64,000 nucleotides of DNA from Luteitalea pratensis (lineage in GTDB: Bacteria; Acidobacteriota; Vicinamibacteria; Vicinamibacterales; Vicinamibacteraceae). The stretch is taken from assembly GCF_001618865.1 (NCBI RefSeq), contig NZ_CP015136.1, positions 1,771,001-1,835,000 of the forward strand. The letters are read 5' to 3'. Below the pieces are notes generated by a model that saw nothing but the letters and a program-made list of their open reading frames with translations, had not been told where the DNA came from and searched no databases. The stretch's first letter is position 1, and the number at the start of each line of letters is the position of its first letter. Positions 17,603-26,807 of this stretch are shown in pieces. The translations under genes were made by a program, and so were the position numbers.

Positions 17603-19750
17603 TTAATCAGGCAGCGCAAACGCGACGACGGTGCCGCCGCCGGGACGGTTGGACTTGCCGCCACCCGCGGAGATGACGACGTACTGGCGGCCGTTGGCCA
17701 TGTACGTGCTCGGCGTGGCGTTGCCGCTGAAGGGAAGTGCGGCTTGCCACAGCAGCTTGCCCGTCTTCTTGTCGAAGGCGCGGAACGTCTCGTCGGCGCT
17801 CGCGCCGATGAAGACGAGCCCGCCGGCCGTGACCACCGGACCGCCGTAGTTCTCCGTGCCGGTGGGCGGGATGCCGCGCGCCGTGAGTTCCTTGTACTCC
17901 CCGAGCGCGACCTTCCAGAGGATCTCGCCGGTGTTCAGATCGACCGCGTTCAGCGTGCCCCACGGCGGCTTGATCGCCGGGTAACCCTCCCGATCGAACC
18001 ACCGCAGGAAGCCGCCGAAGGCGTAGGGTGGGTCCTCCTTCTGCGGGCCGGCCGTCGCGGACGGCGGGGTGGGCGCGGACGCCGGTTCGTTGCCCAGGAG
18101 AAAGCCGACGATCGCGGCGCGCTGTCGTTCGCCGAGCCTGTCGAACGGGGGCATGCGCCCGCCACCCGTCATGATGGCCTTGCTTACCTGTTCCGCGGTC
18201 CGACGGCCCTTCAGCGCGTCCAGTGCCGGCATGCCGCCGTGGACGTCGCCGCGCCGATCGGCGCCGTGACAGGCCGCGCAGTGCACGAGGTATTGCCGGT
18301 GCCCGAACGACAGGGCCGCGCCATCCGGACCGCGCGTCGGGACCATCCGGTAGAACCACGGGATCTCGTTGATGTTGGCGTAGACCACGCCATCGGGATC
18401 GGCAGCGGCGCCACCCCACTCGAACCCGCCATCGGGACCGGGGAAGAGGATGGTTTCGTCGAGGCTCGGTGGCGGCATCGCGCCGAAGTTGCCGCTGCGC
18501 GCCAGGCGCTCCGTCGTCAGCAATCGGGCCATCGGCGAGATCGTCGCGACGTCGTCTGCCGTGTAGCGCTGCCGCATCAGCGGCGCCGGCTTCTCGGGCA
18601 CCGGCTGCGTCGGCCACACCTTCACGCCTGGGATGCGCGATGGCGTCGTCGGGCGCTCGTGCACCGGCCAGAGCGCGGTTCCGGTGACGCGATCGAAGAC
18701 AAACAACAGTCCGTGCTTGGTGCCTTGTGCGAGCGCATCGATGCGCTTGCCCTGATGCGTGACGGTGAGCAGGGTCGGCGGCGCCGGCAGGTCCAGGTCC
18801 CACAGGTCGTGGTGCACGATCTGGTAATGCCACAGGCGCTTACCGGTGGCCGCATCCAGCGCGACGACCGAGTTCGCAAACAGGTTCGCGCCGTACCGGT
18901 CACCGCCCCAGAAGTCAGGACCTGCTGTTTCGGTCGAGACGTAGACGATGCCACGTGCCTCGTCGACCGAGTGACCTGACCAGTCCGAGGCGCCTCCTGC
19001 CGTCTTCCATGCATCGGGCGGCCACGTGTCGTAGCCCTCTTCGCCGGGCCGGGGGATGGTACGGAAGGTCCATTTCAGTTCGCCGGTCCGCACGTCGAAC
19101 GCCCTGATGCCGCCGGCCACGTTCTCGGGAATCAGGCCGCCGACGATCAGCAGGTTCTTGTAGACGACACCGGGCGTGTTGAGGCGCACCGAGGGCGTGC
19201 CGCCGAGTCCGAGCCCGCGCCCGAGATGAATCGACCCGTTGTCACCGAACGTGCGCACGGGCTTCCCGGTCGTTGCATCGAGTGCATAGAGCCAGGTGCC
19301 GGCCGACGTGAACACGCGACGATCCTGGCCGTCCGCCCAGTACGCCAGGCCACGCTGCCGGTTGCCGACGGCGTCCTCGCGCTCGCTGCGTGGGTCGAAC
19401 CGCCACCGTTGCGCGCCGGTCGCGGCATCCAGCGCGATCACCTCCCGCGCGGGAGAGGCGGTGTAAAGCACGCCGTCGACGATCAGGTTGTTGGTCTGGA
19501 AGTCGCCGCGCATGCTGCCGGCCCCGTCGCTGGCGGTCGTTGGCAGCGTGTCGAACGTCCATGCCACCTGCAATTGCGCGACGTTGGCCGTGGTGATCTG
19601 GTCGAGCGTGGAGTAGTGGGTGCTGCCCGCGTCTCCGAGATAGGTGCGCCAGTCGCGCCCCGCCCCCATCGCCGGCGGCCGCGGCGCGCAGGTGTTGGCG
19701 CAACCGGCCGACAGCAGGAGCAACGAGACGGAGATGACGTGTGCGCGCAC
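17603..19750 (-). CDS. PQQ-dependent dehydrogenase with inserted cytochrome c domain
   Basis: A 715-residue lipoprotein-type quinoprotein. GTG 19750 is chosen because GGAGG lies 6 bp upstream and it yields a signal with lipobox LSAGC (about residue 17). The beta-propeller (WRTYLGDAGSTHYSTLDQI, GGTPSVRLNTPGVVYKNLL, WHYQIVHHDLWDLDLPAPPT) is that of membrane quinoprotein dehydrogenases. A cytochrome c domain with CAACH at about 490 (GGRMPPFDRLGERQ supplying the distal Met) is inserted before the last blades, which then resume (GEILWKVALGEYKELT). Electrons presumably pass from PQQH2 to this haem in the periplasm. The substrate is a sugar or alcohol, not identifiable. No pqq biosynthesis genes are in the window. 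Confidence 0.9.
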   Translation of the reverse strand: MRAHVISVSLLLLSAGCANTCAPRPPAMGAGRDWRTYLGDAGSTHYSTLDQITTANVAQLQVAWTFDTLPTTASDGAGSMRGDFQTNNLIVDGVLYTASPAREVIALDAATGAQRWRFDPRSEREDAVGNRQRGLAYWADGQDRRVFTSAGTWLYALDATTGKPVRTFGDNGSIHLGRGLGLGGTPSVRLNTPGVVYKNLLIVGGLIPENVAGGIRAFDVRTGELKWTFRTIPRPGEEGYDTWPPDAWKTAGGASDWSGHSVDEARGIVYVSTETAGPDFWGGDRYGANLFANSVVALDAATGKRLWHYQIVHHDLWDLDLPAPPTLLTVTHQGKRIDALAQGTKHGLLFVFDRVTGTALWPVHERPTTPSRIPGVKVWPTQPVPEKPAPLMRQRYTADDVATISPMARLLTTERLARSGNFGAMPPPSLDETILFPGPDGGFEWGGAAADPDGVVYANINEIPWFYRMVPTRGPDGAALSFGHRQYLVHCAACHGADRRGDVHGGMPALDALKGRRTAEQVSKAIMTGGGRMPPFDRLGERQRAAIVGFLLGNEPASAPTPPSATAGPQKEDPPYAFGGFLRWFDREGYPAIKPPWGTLNAVDLNTGEILWKVALGEYKELTARGIPPTGTENYGGPVVTAGGLVFIGASADETFRAFDKKTGKLLWQAALPFSGNATPSTYMANGRQYVVISAGGGKSNRPGGGTVVAFALPD

Positions 19751-19831
19751 CAGGAGCCTCCGGCCGCTCAATATAGCGGAACGGCCGAGTTCATGTGGTA
19801 TCGTGCCGCCGCTCCCGGAGGAGCACCTCAC

Positions 19832-20332
19832 ATGGTATTGACGAAGGCAGAGTTGATTGCCGCGCTGCAGAAGGAAGTCCGGATCCTCGTGCATCTCGCC
19901 GGCAAGGTGGATGCACGCTCGCTCGACTACCGGCCGACGCCGAAGCAGCGCAGCACGATCGAACTCCTGCGGTACCTGATCAGCATGGGACCGTTCGTCA
20001 CCGGGGCGATCATCTCGGGCCAGTTCGATGGTCGTGCCTGGGGACTTGAGATTGATGCGGCAAACGATCTGTCGCTTGCCGACACGATTACCGCCATCGC
20101 CGCGCAGGTCGAGGCGTACCCGGCCCTGCTGGCCGACGTATCCGACGACGCGCTGCGTGGCGAGGTCGAGATGTTCGGCACGAAAGCGTCGCGTGGCGCA
20201 TCTCTCGTGAACCTGGTGATCTGCGGGTACGCTGCGTATCGCACGCAGCTGTTCTGCTACCTGAAGGCATGCGGCCACGACGAACTGAACACCATGAACC
20301 TCTGGGCGGGGATGGACGCGCCGGCGGCGTGA
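19832..20332 (+). CDS. DinB-like four-helix protein
   Basis: A 166-residue, all-helical protein whose layout fits the DinB/DUF1993-type metal-dependent fold (VRILVHLAGKVDARSLDYRP, STIELLRYLISMGPFV, SLVNLVICGYAAYRTQLFCY). Histidines equivalent to the usual three-ligand set are not all evident, so enzymatic activity is uncertain. The ATG at 19832 is supported by GGAGGAG 8 bp upstream. It is divergent from the PQQ dehydrogenase and separated from it by 81 bp. A second, different DinB protein occurs at 45189-45695. Confidence 0.6.
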   Translation: MVLTKAELIAALQKEVRILVHLAGKVDARSLDYRPTPKQRSTIELLRYLISMGPFVTGAIISGQFDGRAWGLEIDAANDLSLADTITAIAAQVEAYPALLADVSDDALRGEVEMFGTKASRGASLVNLVICGYAAYRTQLFCYLKACGHDELNTMNLWAGMDAPAA

Positions 20333-20366
20333 TCGCGGCGCCGCGGGGCGCGCGTGGCGGCAGGTG

Positions 20367-20614
20367 CTACGAAGGACGGCCCGGTTCGGCGCGCAGGTCG
20401 TGGAGCATGCCGAGCAACCGGTAGACGGCGTTGGACGCGCCGTGAAACGGGATCGCCCGGATCCCGAGTGCACCGTCGCCGTGCAGGACCGCCCACGGCC
20501 CCGTCATCGCACGGGCGGCGGCAATTCCGGACAGGCGTCCGCGCTGAACAGCTGCCAGAGCTGATTCTCGGCCGCACGGGCGCACATGGCGCCACTATGC
20601 TCCCGCAGACTCAT
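20367..20614 (-). other. Two overlapping very small ORFs, doubtful
   Basis: Two short leftward frames join by an ATGA overlap: 36 codons from ATG 20614 (stop at 20504-20506) and 46 codons from ATG 20507 (stop at 20367). The translated stretches NQLWQLFSADACPELPPPV and FHGASNAVYRLLGMLHDLR look protein-like, but neither matches a family I know. They might be the two halves of a frameshifted gene or simple noise. There is no convincing Shine-Dalgarno. The rest of the 20333-21013 gap is repeats. Confidence 0.25.
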
Positions 20615-20641
20615 CGCTACAAGCCCATCCGCCTCCAACCT

Positions 20642-21000
20642 CGGCCGTCGGCCATCGGCCTTGGGCCTCCGCGCTTCAGCCTGCTGCCTTTGCGGCGTTC
20701 GACGTTCGGCGTTCAGCGTTCGCCTGGGCGTACCGGCGACGCGTCGAGCAAGCTCGACCCCGACACCTGGACCCTGGGTCTTGGGCCTTCGCGCTTCAGC
20801 CTGCTGTCTTTGCGGCGTTCGACGTTCGGCGTTCAGCGTTCGGCTGGGCGTACCGGCGACGCGTCGAGCAAGCTCGACGCCTACACCTGGGTCTTGGGCC
20901 TTCGCGCTTCAGCCTGCTGTCTTTGCGGCGTTCGACGTTCGGCGTTCAGCGTTCGTCGTCGGTGTGCTCCCCTCGTAGCCGTCGACCTTTAGGTCGACGG
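20642..21000. repeat. Tandem 120/113-bp repeat built on heptamers, ending in a palindrome
   Basis: Three copies of a long unit begin at GCGCTTCAGCCTGCTG (20671, 20791 and 20904), spaced 120 and 113 bp. The 7-bp difference comes from loss of one ACCCTGG-like heptamer. Within each copy the sequence runs in 7-bp phase (CGGCCGT/CGGCCAT/CGGCCTT before the first; TTCGACG, TTCGGCG, TTCAGCG in each). The last copy leads into a GTAGCCGTCGACCT..AGGTCGACGG palindrome at 20975-21000, 14 bp before the next gene. Confidence 0.85.
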
Positions 21001-21013
21001 ACGAAGACGGCGG

Positions 21014-21664
21014 ATGTGTACGATGCATGACATGTCCGTCGACGCTCCCCGCCACATGTCGCTGTTGCGTTCGTACACGCCGGCAGATCTCCTGACCATC
21101 GGCAACGCGTCGTGCGGCACCATCGCGATCTTCCTCTGCCTCGAGCATCTTGCGGCGCGCCAGACGCGCTTCTTGTGGATCGCCATGCTCTTGCTGCCGC
21201 TGGCCCTGGTGTGTGACGTGCTCGACGGCTACGTTGCCCGCCTCGATCGATCACGACAGTCACGCCTCGGCGCCGACCTCGACTCGCTGGCCGACGTGAT
21301 TTCATTCGGTGTCGCTCCGGCCGTGCTCGGCTACACGCTCGGCCTGCGCGGTGGCTGGGACATGCTGCTGCTCACGTACTTCGTGGTGTGTGGGGTCAGT
21401 CGTCTCGCCCGCTTCAACGTCACGTCCTCGGCACTGGCCGATGCGACGACAGGCAAGGTCAAGTACTTCGAAGGCACACCCATCCCAACCAGTGTCGTGA
21501 TCGTCGGCATTCTGGCGGTGGCGCTGTGGCTGGGGTGCACCGACCAGCACCTCTGGTTCGGCGCGTACCGCGTCGGCCCCGCGTGGTGGCACCCGCTGTC
21601 GTTGCTCTACGCCGCCAGCGGCAGCGCGATGATCAGCGCCACGTTGCGCATCCCGAAGCCCTGA
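21014..21664 (+). CDS. pssA: CDP-alcohol phosphatidyltransferase, phosphatidylserine-synthase-like
   Basis: A 216-residue integral membrane enzyme with six or so helices. The CDP-alcohol phosphotransferase signature D-G-x2-A-R-x8-G-x3-D-x3-D is complete in DGYVARLDRSRQSRLGADLD and the following SLADVIS (about residues 61-85). The FGVAP segment and the length fit type II phosphatidylserine synthase, which joins CDP-diacylglycerol to serine in the cytoplasmic membrane; other CDP-alcohol acceptors remain possible. No decarboxylase gene is adjacent. The start is uncertain, with ATGs at 21014, 21023, 21032 and 21056 and no clear Shine-Dalgarno because a palindromic repeat abuts the gene. Confidence 0.82.
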   Translation: MCTMHDMSVDAPRHMSLLRSYTPADLLTIGNASCGTIAIFLCLEHLAARQTRFLWIAMLLLPLALVCDVLDGYVARLDRSRQSRLGADLDSLADVISFGVAPAVLGYTLGLRGGWDMLLLTYFVVCGVSRLARFNVTSSALADATTGKVKYFEGTPIPTSVVIVGILAVALWLGCTDQHLWFGAYRVGPAWWHPLSLLYAASGSAMISATLRIPKP

Positions 21665-21681
21665 CGAATGCGGCCCGAGGC

Positions 21682-21710
21682 GTAGGCCGGGCTCGGAGAG
21701 CCGGCCCTAC
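21682..21710. repeat. Palindromic intergenic element (GGCCGGGCTC..GAGCCGGCCC)
   Basis: GTAGGCCGGGCTCGGAGAGC continuing to CGGCCCTAC forms an almost perfect inverted repeat. The same element occurs in the opposite orientation at 33460-33486. It lies between the phosphatidyltransferase stop and the SDR start. Confidence 0.75.
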
Positions 21711-21755
21711 CTTCGCGTCTGCCGTGGCGCGGACCATAATGCCCGGGCGGCGCGC

Positions 21756-22526
21756 ATGGGCTCGCCGACGGAGGCGGACGTGGCAGGACGACTGGCAGGG
21801 AAGCGAGCGCTGATCACCGCGGCGGCGCAGGGTATCGGGCGGGCGAGCGCGGAGGCGTTCATCCGCGAGGGCGCGCGCGTGATCGCCACCGACGTGAACG
21901 CGCAGGCGCTTGCCACGCTGACGGGTTGCGAGACGCGGACGCTCGACGTGACCGACGCCGCGCAGATCGCGACCCTCGCCGTCGAAATAGGCACCATCGA
22001 CGTCCTTTTCAACTGCGCCGGCATCGTCCACGCCGGCACCATCCTGGACTGCCCGGAGGCCGACTGGGATCGCGCATTCGAGTTGAATGCCAAGGCCCAG
22101 TACCGCATGGTGCGAGCCTTCCTGCCCGGCATGCTGGCGCAGGGCCGTGGTTCGATCATCAACATGTCGTCGGTGGCCTCCAGTGTCACCGGCGTGCCGA
22201 ACCGGTTCGCCTACGGCGCGAGCAAGGCCGCGGTCGTCGGGCTGACCAAGTCGGTGGCCGCGGACTTCGTGGGCAAGGGCGTGCGATGCAACGCAATCTG
22301 CCCGGGCACGGTGGAGTCGCCGTCTTTGCGCGATCGCATCCGCGCGCAGGCCGAGGCCAACGGCCAGGACGAAGCCGACGTCCTCGCCGCCTTCCAGGCG
22401 CGTCAGCCGATGGGGCGACTGGGACTGTCGGAGGAGATCGCGATGCTGGCGGTCTATCTCGGGTCGGACGAAGCCGCGTTCACGACCGGCGCCGTCCACG
22501 TGATCGACGGCGGTTGGACGACATAG
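21756..22526 (+). CDS. SDR-family dehydrogenase, BDH2/2-keto-3-deoxy-L-fuconate dehydrogenase-like
   Basis: A 256-residue classical short-chain dehydrogenase. The cofactor glycine motif is TAAAQGIG (about 22-29), NCAG follows at about 86, and the active-site Ser and YGASK lie near 147 and 160. Blocks AFLPGMLAQGRGSIINMSS, GLTKSVAADFVGKGVRCN and CPGTVESPSLRDRI track human BDH2/DHRS6 and its bacterial relatives closely. Those enzymes oxidise hydroxy acids or sugar acids such as 2-keto-3-deoxy-L-fuconate with NAD. Substrate assignment is an inference. It converges on the DUF1501 gene with only 6 bp between stops. ATG 21756 is used, but GTG 21780 is a possible later start. Confidence 0.87.
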   Translation: MGSPTEADVAGRLAGKRALITAAAQGIGRASAEAFIREGARVIATDVNAQALATLTGCETRTLDVTDAAQIATLAVEIGTIDVLFNCAGIVHAGTILDCPEADWDRAFELNAKAQYRMVRAFLPGMLAQGRGSIINMSSVASSVTGVPNRFAYGASKAAVVGLTKSVAADFVGKGVRCNAICPGTVESPSLRDRIRAQAEANGQDEADVLAAFQARQPMGRLGLSEEIAMLAVYLGSDEAAFTTGAVHVIDGGWTT

Positions 22527-22532
22527 GGTGCG

Positions 22533-24038
22533 TCAGCCGAACAGCGCCGTGACCGGCTTGCCCTTACCGTCCTTCGTCACGTACACCGGACGCCGCTCGA
22601 CGGTGTAGGACGTATCCGCCGGGATGCCGAGCGCGTGGAAGATGCTGGCGTGCAGGTTTTCCACCGGCACGGGGTTCTCGACGGTGGTGCACGGCCGCTC
22701 CTCGGCCGTCTTGCCATAGACGAACCCCTTCTTCACGCCGCCGCCGAACATCAGCACCGATCCTGCCGCCGTGAAGTGCCGGTGCATGCCGTAGTGACGC
22801 GGGTCGGACATCACCCTGGGGATGTTGATGGCCTGGTCCTTCACTTCCTTGCCGACCTTGCCCTCGGTCACCGCGTCACGCCCGAACTCGCTCGCCAGCA
22901 CCACCAGCGTCCGATCGAGCAGGCCGCGCTGCTCCAGATCGCGGATCAGTTGGGCCACCGGCGCGTCGATCAGCGCCTTCATCGCGTCCGCCCGCGAGTG
23001 TCCGTGCTCGTGGCTGTCCCAGTTCACGAACGGGATGTATTCCGACGTCACCTCGACATAGCGCGCGCCGGCTTCCACGAGGCGCCGCGCCAGCAGGCAG
23101 CCCCGTCCGAACCGGCCGGTGTCGTAGGCCTTGTACGAGGCCTCCGGTTCGAGTGCGAGGTCGAACGCCCTCGACGAAGGCGAGCGCAGCAGGCGATCGG
23201 CGCCGTCGAGCGCGCGTACCAGCGACTCGCGCTGGAAGTCGCTGCCGTACTGGTGCACCGGCTCCTGCGCGAGCAGTTGCTCGAACAGCTGCCGGCGGCT
23301 CTGGAATCGCGCCGGACCGAGTTCCTTCGGCGGCCGCACGGCCGACGCCGCATCCTGCGGATCGACGATCAGGAACGGACCGTGTTCGGTACCGAGGAAG
23401 CCGGCCGTGTGAAACGCTTTCAGCGTGCCGATCTCGCCCGCACCCTCCACCGTCTGGCCAATCGTGATGAACGCCGGCATGTCCGGTTCGCGAGGACCGA
23501 GGGTGCGCGAGACATACGCGCCGATGTGCGGCATCGCCATCGGTTGAGGCGGCACATAGCCGGTGTGCCAGTGGTACTGGTGCCGCGAGTGCAGGATGAA
23601 CCCCAGGTCAGCGGCCTGGAACGTGCGGATCACCGCGCCCCGATCGATGACGCTGCCGATGCGCTCGAGCCCGCTGGTGAACTTGATGTGATCGACGGCG
23701 GTGTCGATCGTCGGGAAGCTGCTCAACACGTCGCTGATCGGCACGCCCGGCGCGTAAGGTGTATAGCGTTTCGGATCGAAGGTCTCGGTCTGCGCCATCC
23801 CGCCGGCCATCCACAGCACGATGACCGCGTCGGCCGTGGCGGCGCGCGGCGCGCTTACGCCTTCCGCGCGCACCATCACCGGTTCGCTGCCGGCCAGCGC
23901 CGCGAGCGTGCCTGCGGCGGTGGTGCCGAGGAACTGCCGGCGATTCAGGCGTTGGAAGATTCGCCGCTCGTCGCGCGTGAGCGCCGACAGTGTCGCGTCG
24001 TGCGAGTCGTTGCCGGAGTCGTCGTGATGGTGGTTCAT
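22533..24038 (-). CDS. DUF1501 (alkaline-phosphatase-superfamily) protein, Tat-exported
   Basis: A 501-residue protein with a twin-arginine signal (NRRQFLGTTAAGTLAAL, about 32-48) and the DUF1501 body: VIVLWMAGGMAQTETFDPK, ILHSRHQYHWHTGY, VNWDSHEHGH, LVVLASEFGRDAVTEG and FTAAGSVLMFGGGVKKG. The fold belongs to the sulfatase/alkaline-phosphatase superfamily, with metal-binding Asp/His in the ASEFGR and DSHEHG motifs. In Planctomycetes and Acidobacteriota it is nearly always paired with a DUF1549/DUF1553 cytochrome protein; the one here ends 7 bp upstream, so the two are an operon. The biochemical role of the pair is unknown; a periplasmic redox-linked hydrolase is the usual guess. Confidence 0.92.
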   Translation of the reverse strand: MNHHHDDSGNDSHDATLSALTRDERRIFQRLNRRQFLGTTAAGTLAALAGSEPVMVRAEGVSAPRAATADAVIVLWMAGGMAQTETFDPKRYTPYAPGVPISDVLSSFPTIDTAVDHIKFTSGLERIGSVIDRGAVIRTFQAADLGFILHSRHQYHWHTGYVPPQPMAMPHIGAYVSRTLGPREPDMPAFITIGQTVEGAGEIGTLKAFHTAGFLGTEHGPFLIVDPQDAASAVRPPKELGPARFQSRRQLFEQLLAQEPVHQYGSDFQRESLVRALDGADRLLRSPSSRAFDLALEPEASYKAYDTGRFGRGCLLARRLVEAGARYVEVTSEYIPFVNWDSHEHGHSRADAMKALIDAPVAQLIRDLEQRGLLDRTLVVLASEFGRDAVTEGKVGKEVKDQAINIPRVMSDPRHYGMHRHFTAAGSVLMFGGGVKKGFVYGKTAEERPCTTVENPVPVENLHASIFHALGIPADTSYTVERRPVYVTKDGKGKPVTALFG

Positions 24039-24045
24039 GGCGCGG

Positions 24046-26562
24046 TCAGTAGATCAACTGGAACTCGGGCTTCATCAGCACGGCCCACAGCAGGTCGGCA
24101 ACGCCGTCCGGCGCCAGCCTGCCGGGACGCGCCCGGTCCGAGACGGCCTGCTCTGCGAGCGCACGCTCGGCCGGCGATGGCGCGCGGCCCAGGGCCTGCC
24201 AGAAGAGGCGGTCCACGAGTGCCTGCCCATCAGTCGCGGGTGGGCCTGCCGGCGAGGGCACGGCACGCCCCGGCGGCAGCAGCCGCCCCTGATTCGGCGC
24301 GGCATCGAAGATGAAGAAGCGCACCGCCGGATTGAGCGTAGAGCCGACTTCGGTGCGCAGGTTGGCCACGTCGACCGCGCCGCGCAACCGCACGAACTTC
24401 TTGGCGTCGATCGAGTACCGGAGCACGGACGGACTGCTCACGTAGATCAGGCCGTCCGATCTGTGACGCGGGCGGTCGCTCTCGATGTGCGGCACGAGCG
24501 ACGAGAGCGGCGTCTCCGTGCCGTCACCATCGACGAGCACGGCATTCACCCACACGGGATTCACTCGTTCCGGCGCGTTGGAGCCCGTGTCGCGCACCAC
24601 GAGCCACAGGTCCTTCGACGACGAGACGTCGATGTCGAAGCCGCGCGGCTTCGGCGCCCGGCCGGCGATGGCCGCGTTGAAGCGGCTGTAGACGTCGTCT
24701 GGCAGGTCGCCGGTCAGCCGCCGCGCGCCGCGCGCCAGCCACTGCGTCAGCCGCTCGCCGTTGACCAGCTCCAGGGCCTGCGGCGTCGTCGAATCGTCGG
24801 GCCGTACGGAGATCACCTGGTCGCGAAGGGGCCGGCCAAGGGCGCGGGTCAGCGTGCTCGATGCCGTGCGCCATTCGCGTGCGGGCACACCGACCGACAC
24901 GGGATCGGAGTCGAGGCGCAGCGTCACCGTTGCGCCGCCGTTGGTCGTCGTCGACGGCGCGGCCGGGTTGCGCTGAGGCTGCGGACCGGGCCATGTGCTC
25001 CATTCGCCGGTCATCGACCCGATGGCGTCGGCAAACTGCTCCGCCGTCAGGCGCCGCACCTCAGGCCCCTGGAACAGGTAGCCGCGTGCCGAGGGCTCCG
25101 ACACCCGCGCTACGGCCGGCAACTGGTACGCCCTGGACGCCATGATCGTCGCGATCAGGTGCTTCAGGTCGTAGCCGTGATCCACGAAGTCCTGCGCCAG
25201 CCAGTCCAGCAATTCCGGGCTCCACGGACGCGTGTCCATCTCGTCCGAGTTGGCGACGATACCGTGGCCGAGCAGGCGCTCCCAGACGCGGTTGACGATG
25301 GTGCGGGGCATGCGGCCATTGAGCGGGTCCGTGAACAGGCGCGCCGCCTCGGCGCGGCGGTGCTCCAGCGAGTCGCCGCGCGGCTTCGCATGCAGCTCGG
25401 GGAACAGGAACAGGGGACCGGTCTGTTCGTCACGCGCGACGTCGCAACGATAGAGCTGGAGTGTCGGCTTTGGCGAGAAGAACGCGGCAAGCCCGTAGGC
25501 GTCCTTGAGCTTCCAGCGGCTGACGAAGCTGTCATGGCACGCATTGCACTTCATGTTGACGCCGAGGAACACCTGCGCCGTGTTCTGGGACGCCTGCATC
25601 CAGGGCGTGACGGCGGCGCTGGTCTCGCCCCGCCAGTTGACGCCGACGAGGAAGCCGGCCGGATCGTTGCGTTTCTCGGGGTTCAGCAGCGCCGCGACGA
25701 ACTCGTTGTACGGACGATTGCCCTGCAGCGCCTCGAGCAGCCACGGCGTGATGCTCTTGCGGCCGTCCTTCTCCGAGAAGTAACTGACGCCATCGTCGTT
25801 GCGCAGCAGGTCGTTCCAGAACGTCATCCAGTGCTCGGCGTAGGCGCCGCGATCGGACAACAGGGTCATGACCAGCCGATCGCGCTTGTCCTCGAGAGGG
25901 TCGGACAGGAAGGCCCGCAGCGCCGTGGGCTCGGGAAGCAGGCCCTGGATGTCGAGCCAGGCGCGCCGGGCGAACACGGCATCGGGCACGACGGCAGGGG
26001 GCGTGGTGCTGGTGCGCGCGAGGTAGCTCGCGACGAGGCGATCCACCGGGCGGTCCCACGCGGGCCACACCGGCGCCGGCGGATCGACACGTGTCAGCGT
26101 CAGCGGGGCCTCCCATGGCTGCGGTGCGGGCGGCGAGGTAGGCGTGGCCCGCGCGCCTTCGTCGATCCACGCGCGGATCAGCGCGATGCGGCCGGGCTCG
26201 AGCTGGTCCTCGTCCTTGGGCATCGACGGCTCGACGGCGCCGGTGAGTCGATCGACCAGCAGGCTCCTGCCGCTGGCGCCCGGACGGACCGCGGCGCCGC
26301 TGCGTCCGCCTTCGAGCACGTCGGCGAGGGTGGCCAGCGACAGCCCGCCCTTGCGGGTCTCGGCATCGTGGCAGTCCTCGCAGAACTCGGTGAGGATCGG
26401 CTGGATCTGGGTCGCGAAATCGATGCTGCCGTTTGACGCCGCCGGCGTCGGCTGCGTCGAGACGCCCGTCGCCGGTGACACCGGCGCAGCCGGCGCTTGC
26501 GCGCGAAGCAGGGCGGTCGCCAGCCACAGCGCGCTGGCACCGACCATGAAGACCCGGTTCAT
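24046..26562 (-). CDS. Planctomycete-type cytochrome c / DUF1549 / DUF1553 protein
   Basis: An 838-residue exported protein. ATG 26562 opens a signal peptide (MNRVFMVGASALWLATALL). The PSCyt1 haem domain follows, with CEDCH at about 62-66 and a distal PSMPKDEDQL. DUF1549 lies at about 160-365 (RRAWLDIQGLLPEP, HWMTFWNDLLRNDDG), a central region of lectin or carbohydrate-binding character at about 560-700, and DUF1553 near the C-terminus (NGRMPRTIVNRVWERLLGHG, PELLDWLAQDFVDHGYDLKH). It is first in the operon with DUF1501. The 5' leader region (26563-26807) contains a heptamer array. Confidence 0.92.
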   Translation of the reverse strand: MNRVFMVGASALWLATALLRAQAPAAPVSPATGVSTQPTPAASNGSIDFATQIQPILTEFCEDCHDAETRKGGLSLATLADVLEGGRSGAAVRPGASGRSLLVDRLTGAVEPSMPKDEDQLEPGRIALIRAWIDEGARATPTSPPAPQPWEAPLTLTRVDPPAPVWPAWDRPVDRLVASYLARTSTTPPAVVPDAVFARRAWLDIQGLLPEPTALRAFLSDPLEDKRDRLVMTLLSDRGAYAEHWMTFWNDLLRNDDGVSYFSEKDGRKSITPWLLEALQGNRPYNEFVAALLNPEKRNDPAGFLVGVNWRGETSAAVTPWMQASQNTAQVFLGVNMKCNACHDSFVSRWKLKDAYGLAAFFSPKPTLQLYRCDVARDEQTGPLFLFPELHAKPRGDSLEHRRAEAARLFTDPLNGRMPRTIVNRVWERLLGHGIVANSDEMDTRPWSPELLDWLAQDFVDHGYDLKHLIATIMASRAYQLPAVARVSEPSARGYLFQGPEVRRLTAEQFADAIGSMTGEWSTWPGPQPQRNPAAPSTTTNGGATVTLRLDSDPVSVGVPAREWRTASSTLTRALGRPLRDQVISVRPDDSTTPQALELVNGERLTQWLARGARRLTGDLPDDVYSRFNAAIAGRAPKPRGFDIDVSSSKDLWLVVRDTGSNAPERVNPVWVNAVLVDGDGTETPLSSLVPHIESDRPRHRSDGLIYVSSPSVLRYSIDAKKFVRLRGAVDVANLRTEVGSTLNPAVRFFIFDAAPNQGRLLPPGRAVPSPAGPPATDGQALVDRLFWQALGRAPSPAERALAEQAVSDRARPGRLAPDGVADLLWAVLMKPEFQLIY

Positions 26563-26601
26563 GCCTACGAGAGTAACCCCGCGGGTCCTCGGCTCACGAG
26601 T

Positions 26602-26664
26602 CAAGGCTCAAGTCTCAGGTCTCAGGTCTCAGGTCTCAGGTCGCAGGTCGCAGGTCGCAGGCAA
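26602..26664. repeat. Heptamer array, 9 units
   Basis: Nine consecutive units in the 245-bp divergent intergenic region: CAAGGCT, CAAGTCT, CAGGTCT x3, CAGGTCG x3, CAGGCAA. A shorter GCGTTAA/GCGTTTT pair follows near 26694-26707. No gene lies in the remainder of the gap, which must also carry the promoters of the flanking divergent genes. Confidence 0.85.
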
Positions 26665-26807
26665 ACCTGAGCTTGACCCGCGTTCGGCGGGAAGCGTTAA
26701 GCGTTTTAGGCGTTAAGCTGCACCTCGCCTTCGTCATCGGCGGATTGCCCGGCCCCCGGCAACGACGATGACGTGACGCGATCGCGTTCGAAAAGAGGAG
26801 ACGAGGA

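Noticed and set aside
24037-26436. Rightward open frame of about 800 codons opposite DUF1549/DUF1553
   Set aside because: Shadow of a well-supported gene; Arg/Ala/Gly-rich with no domain signature.
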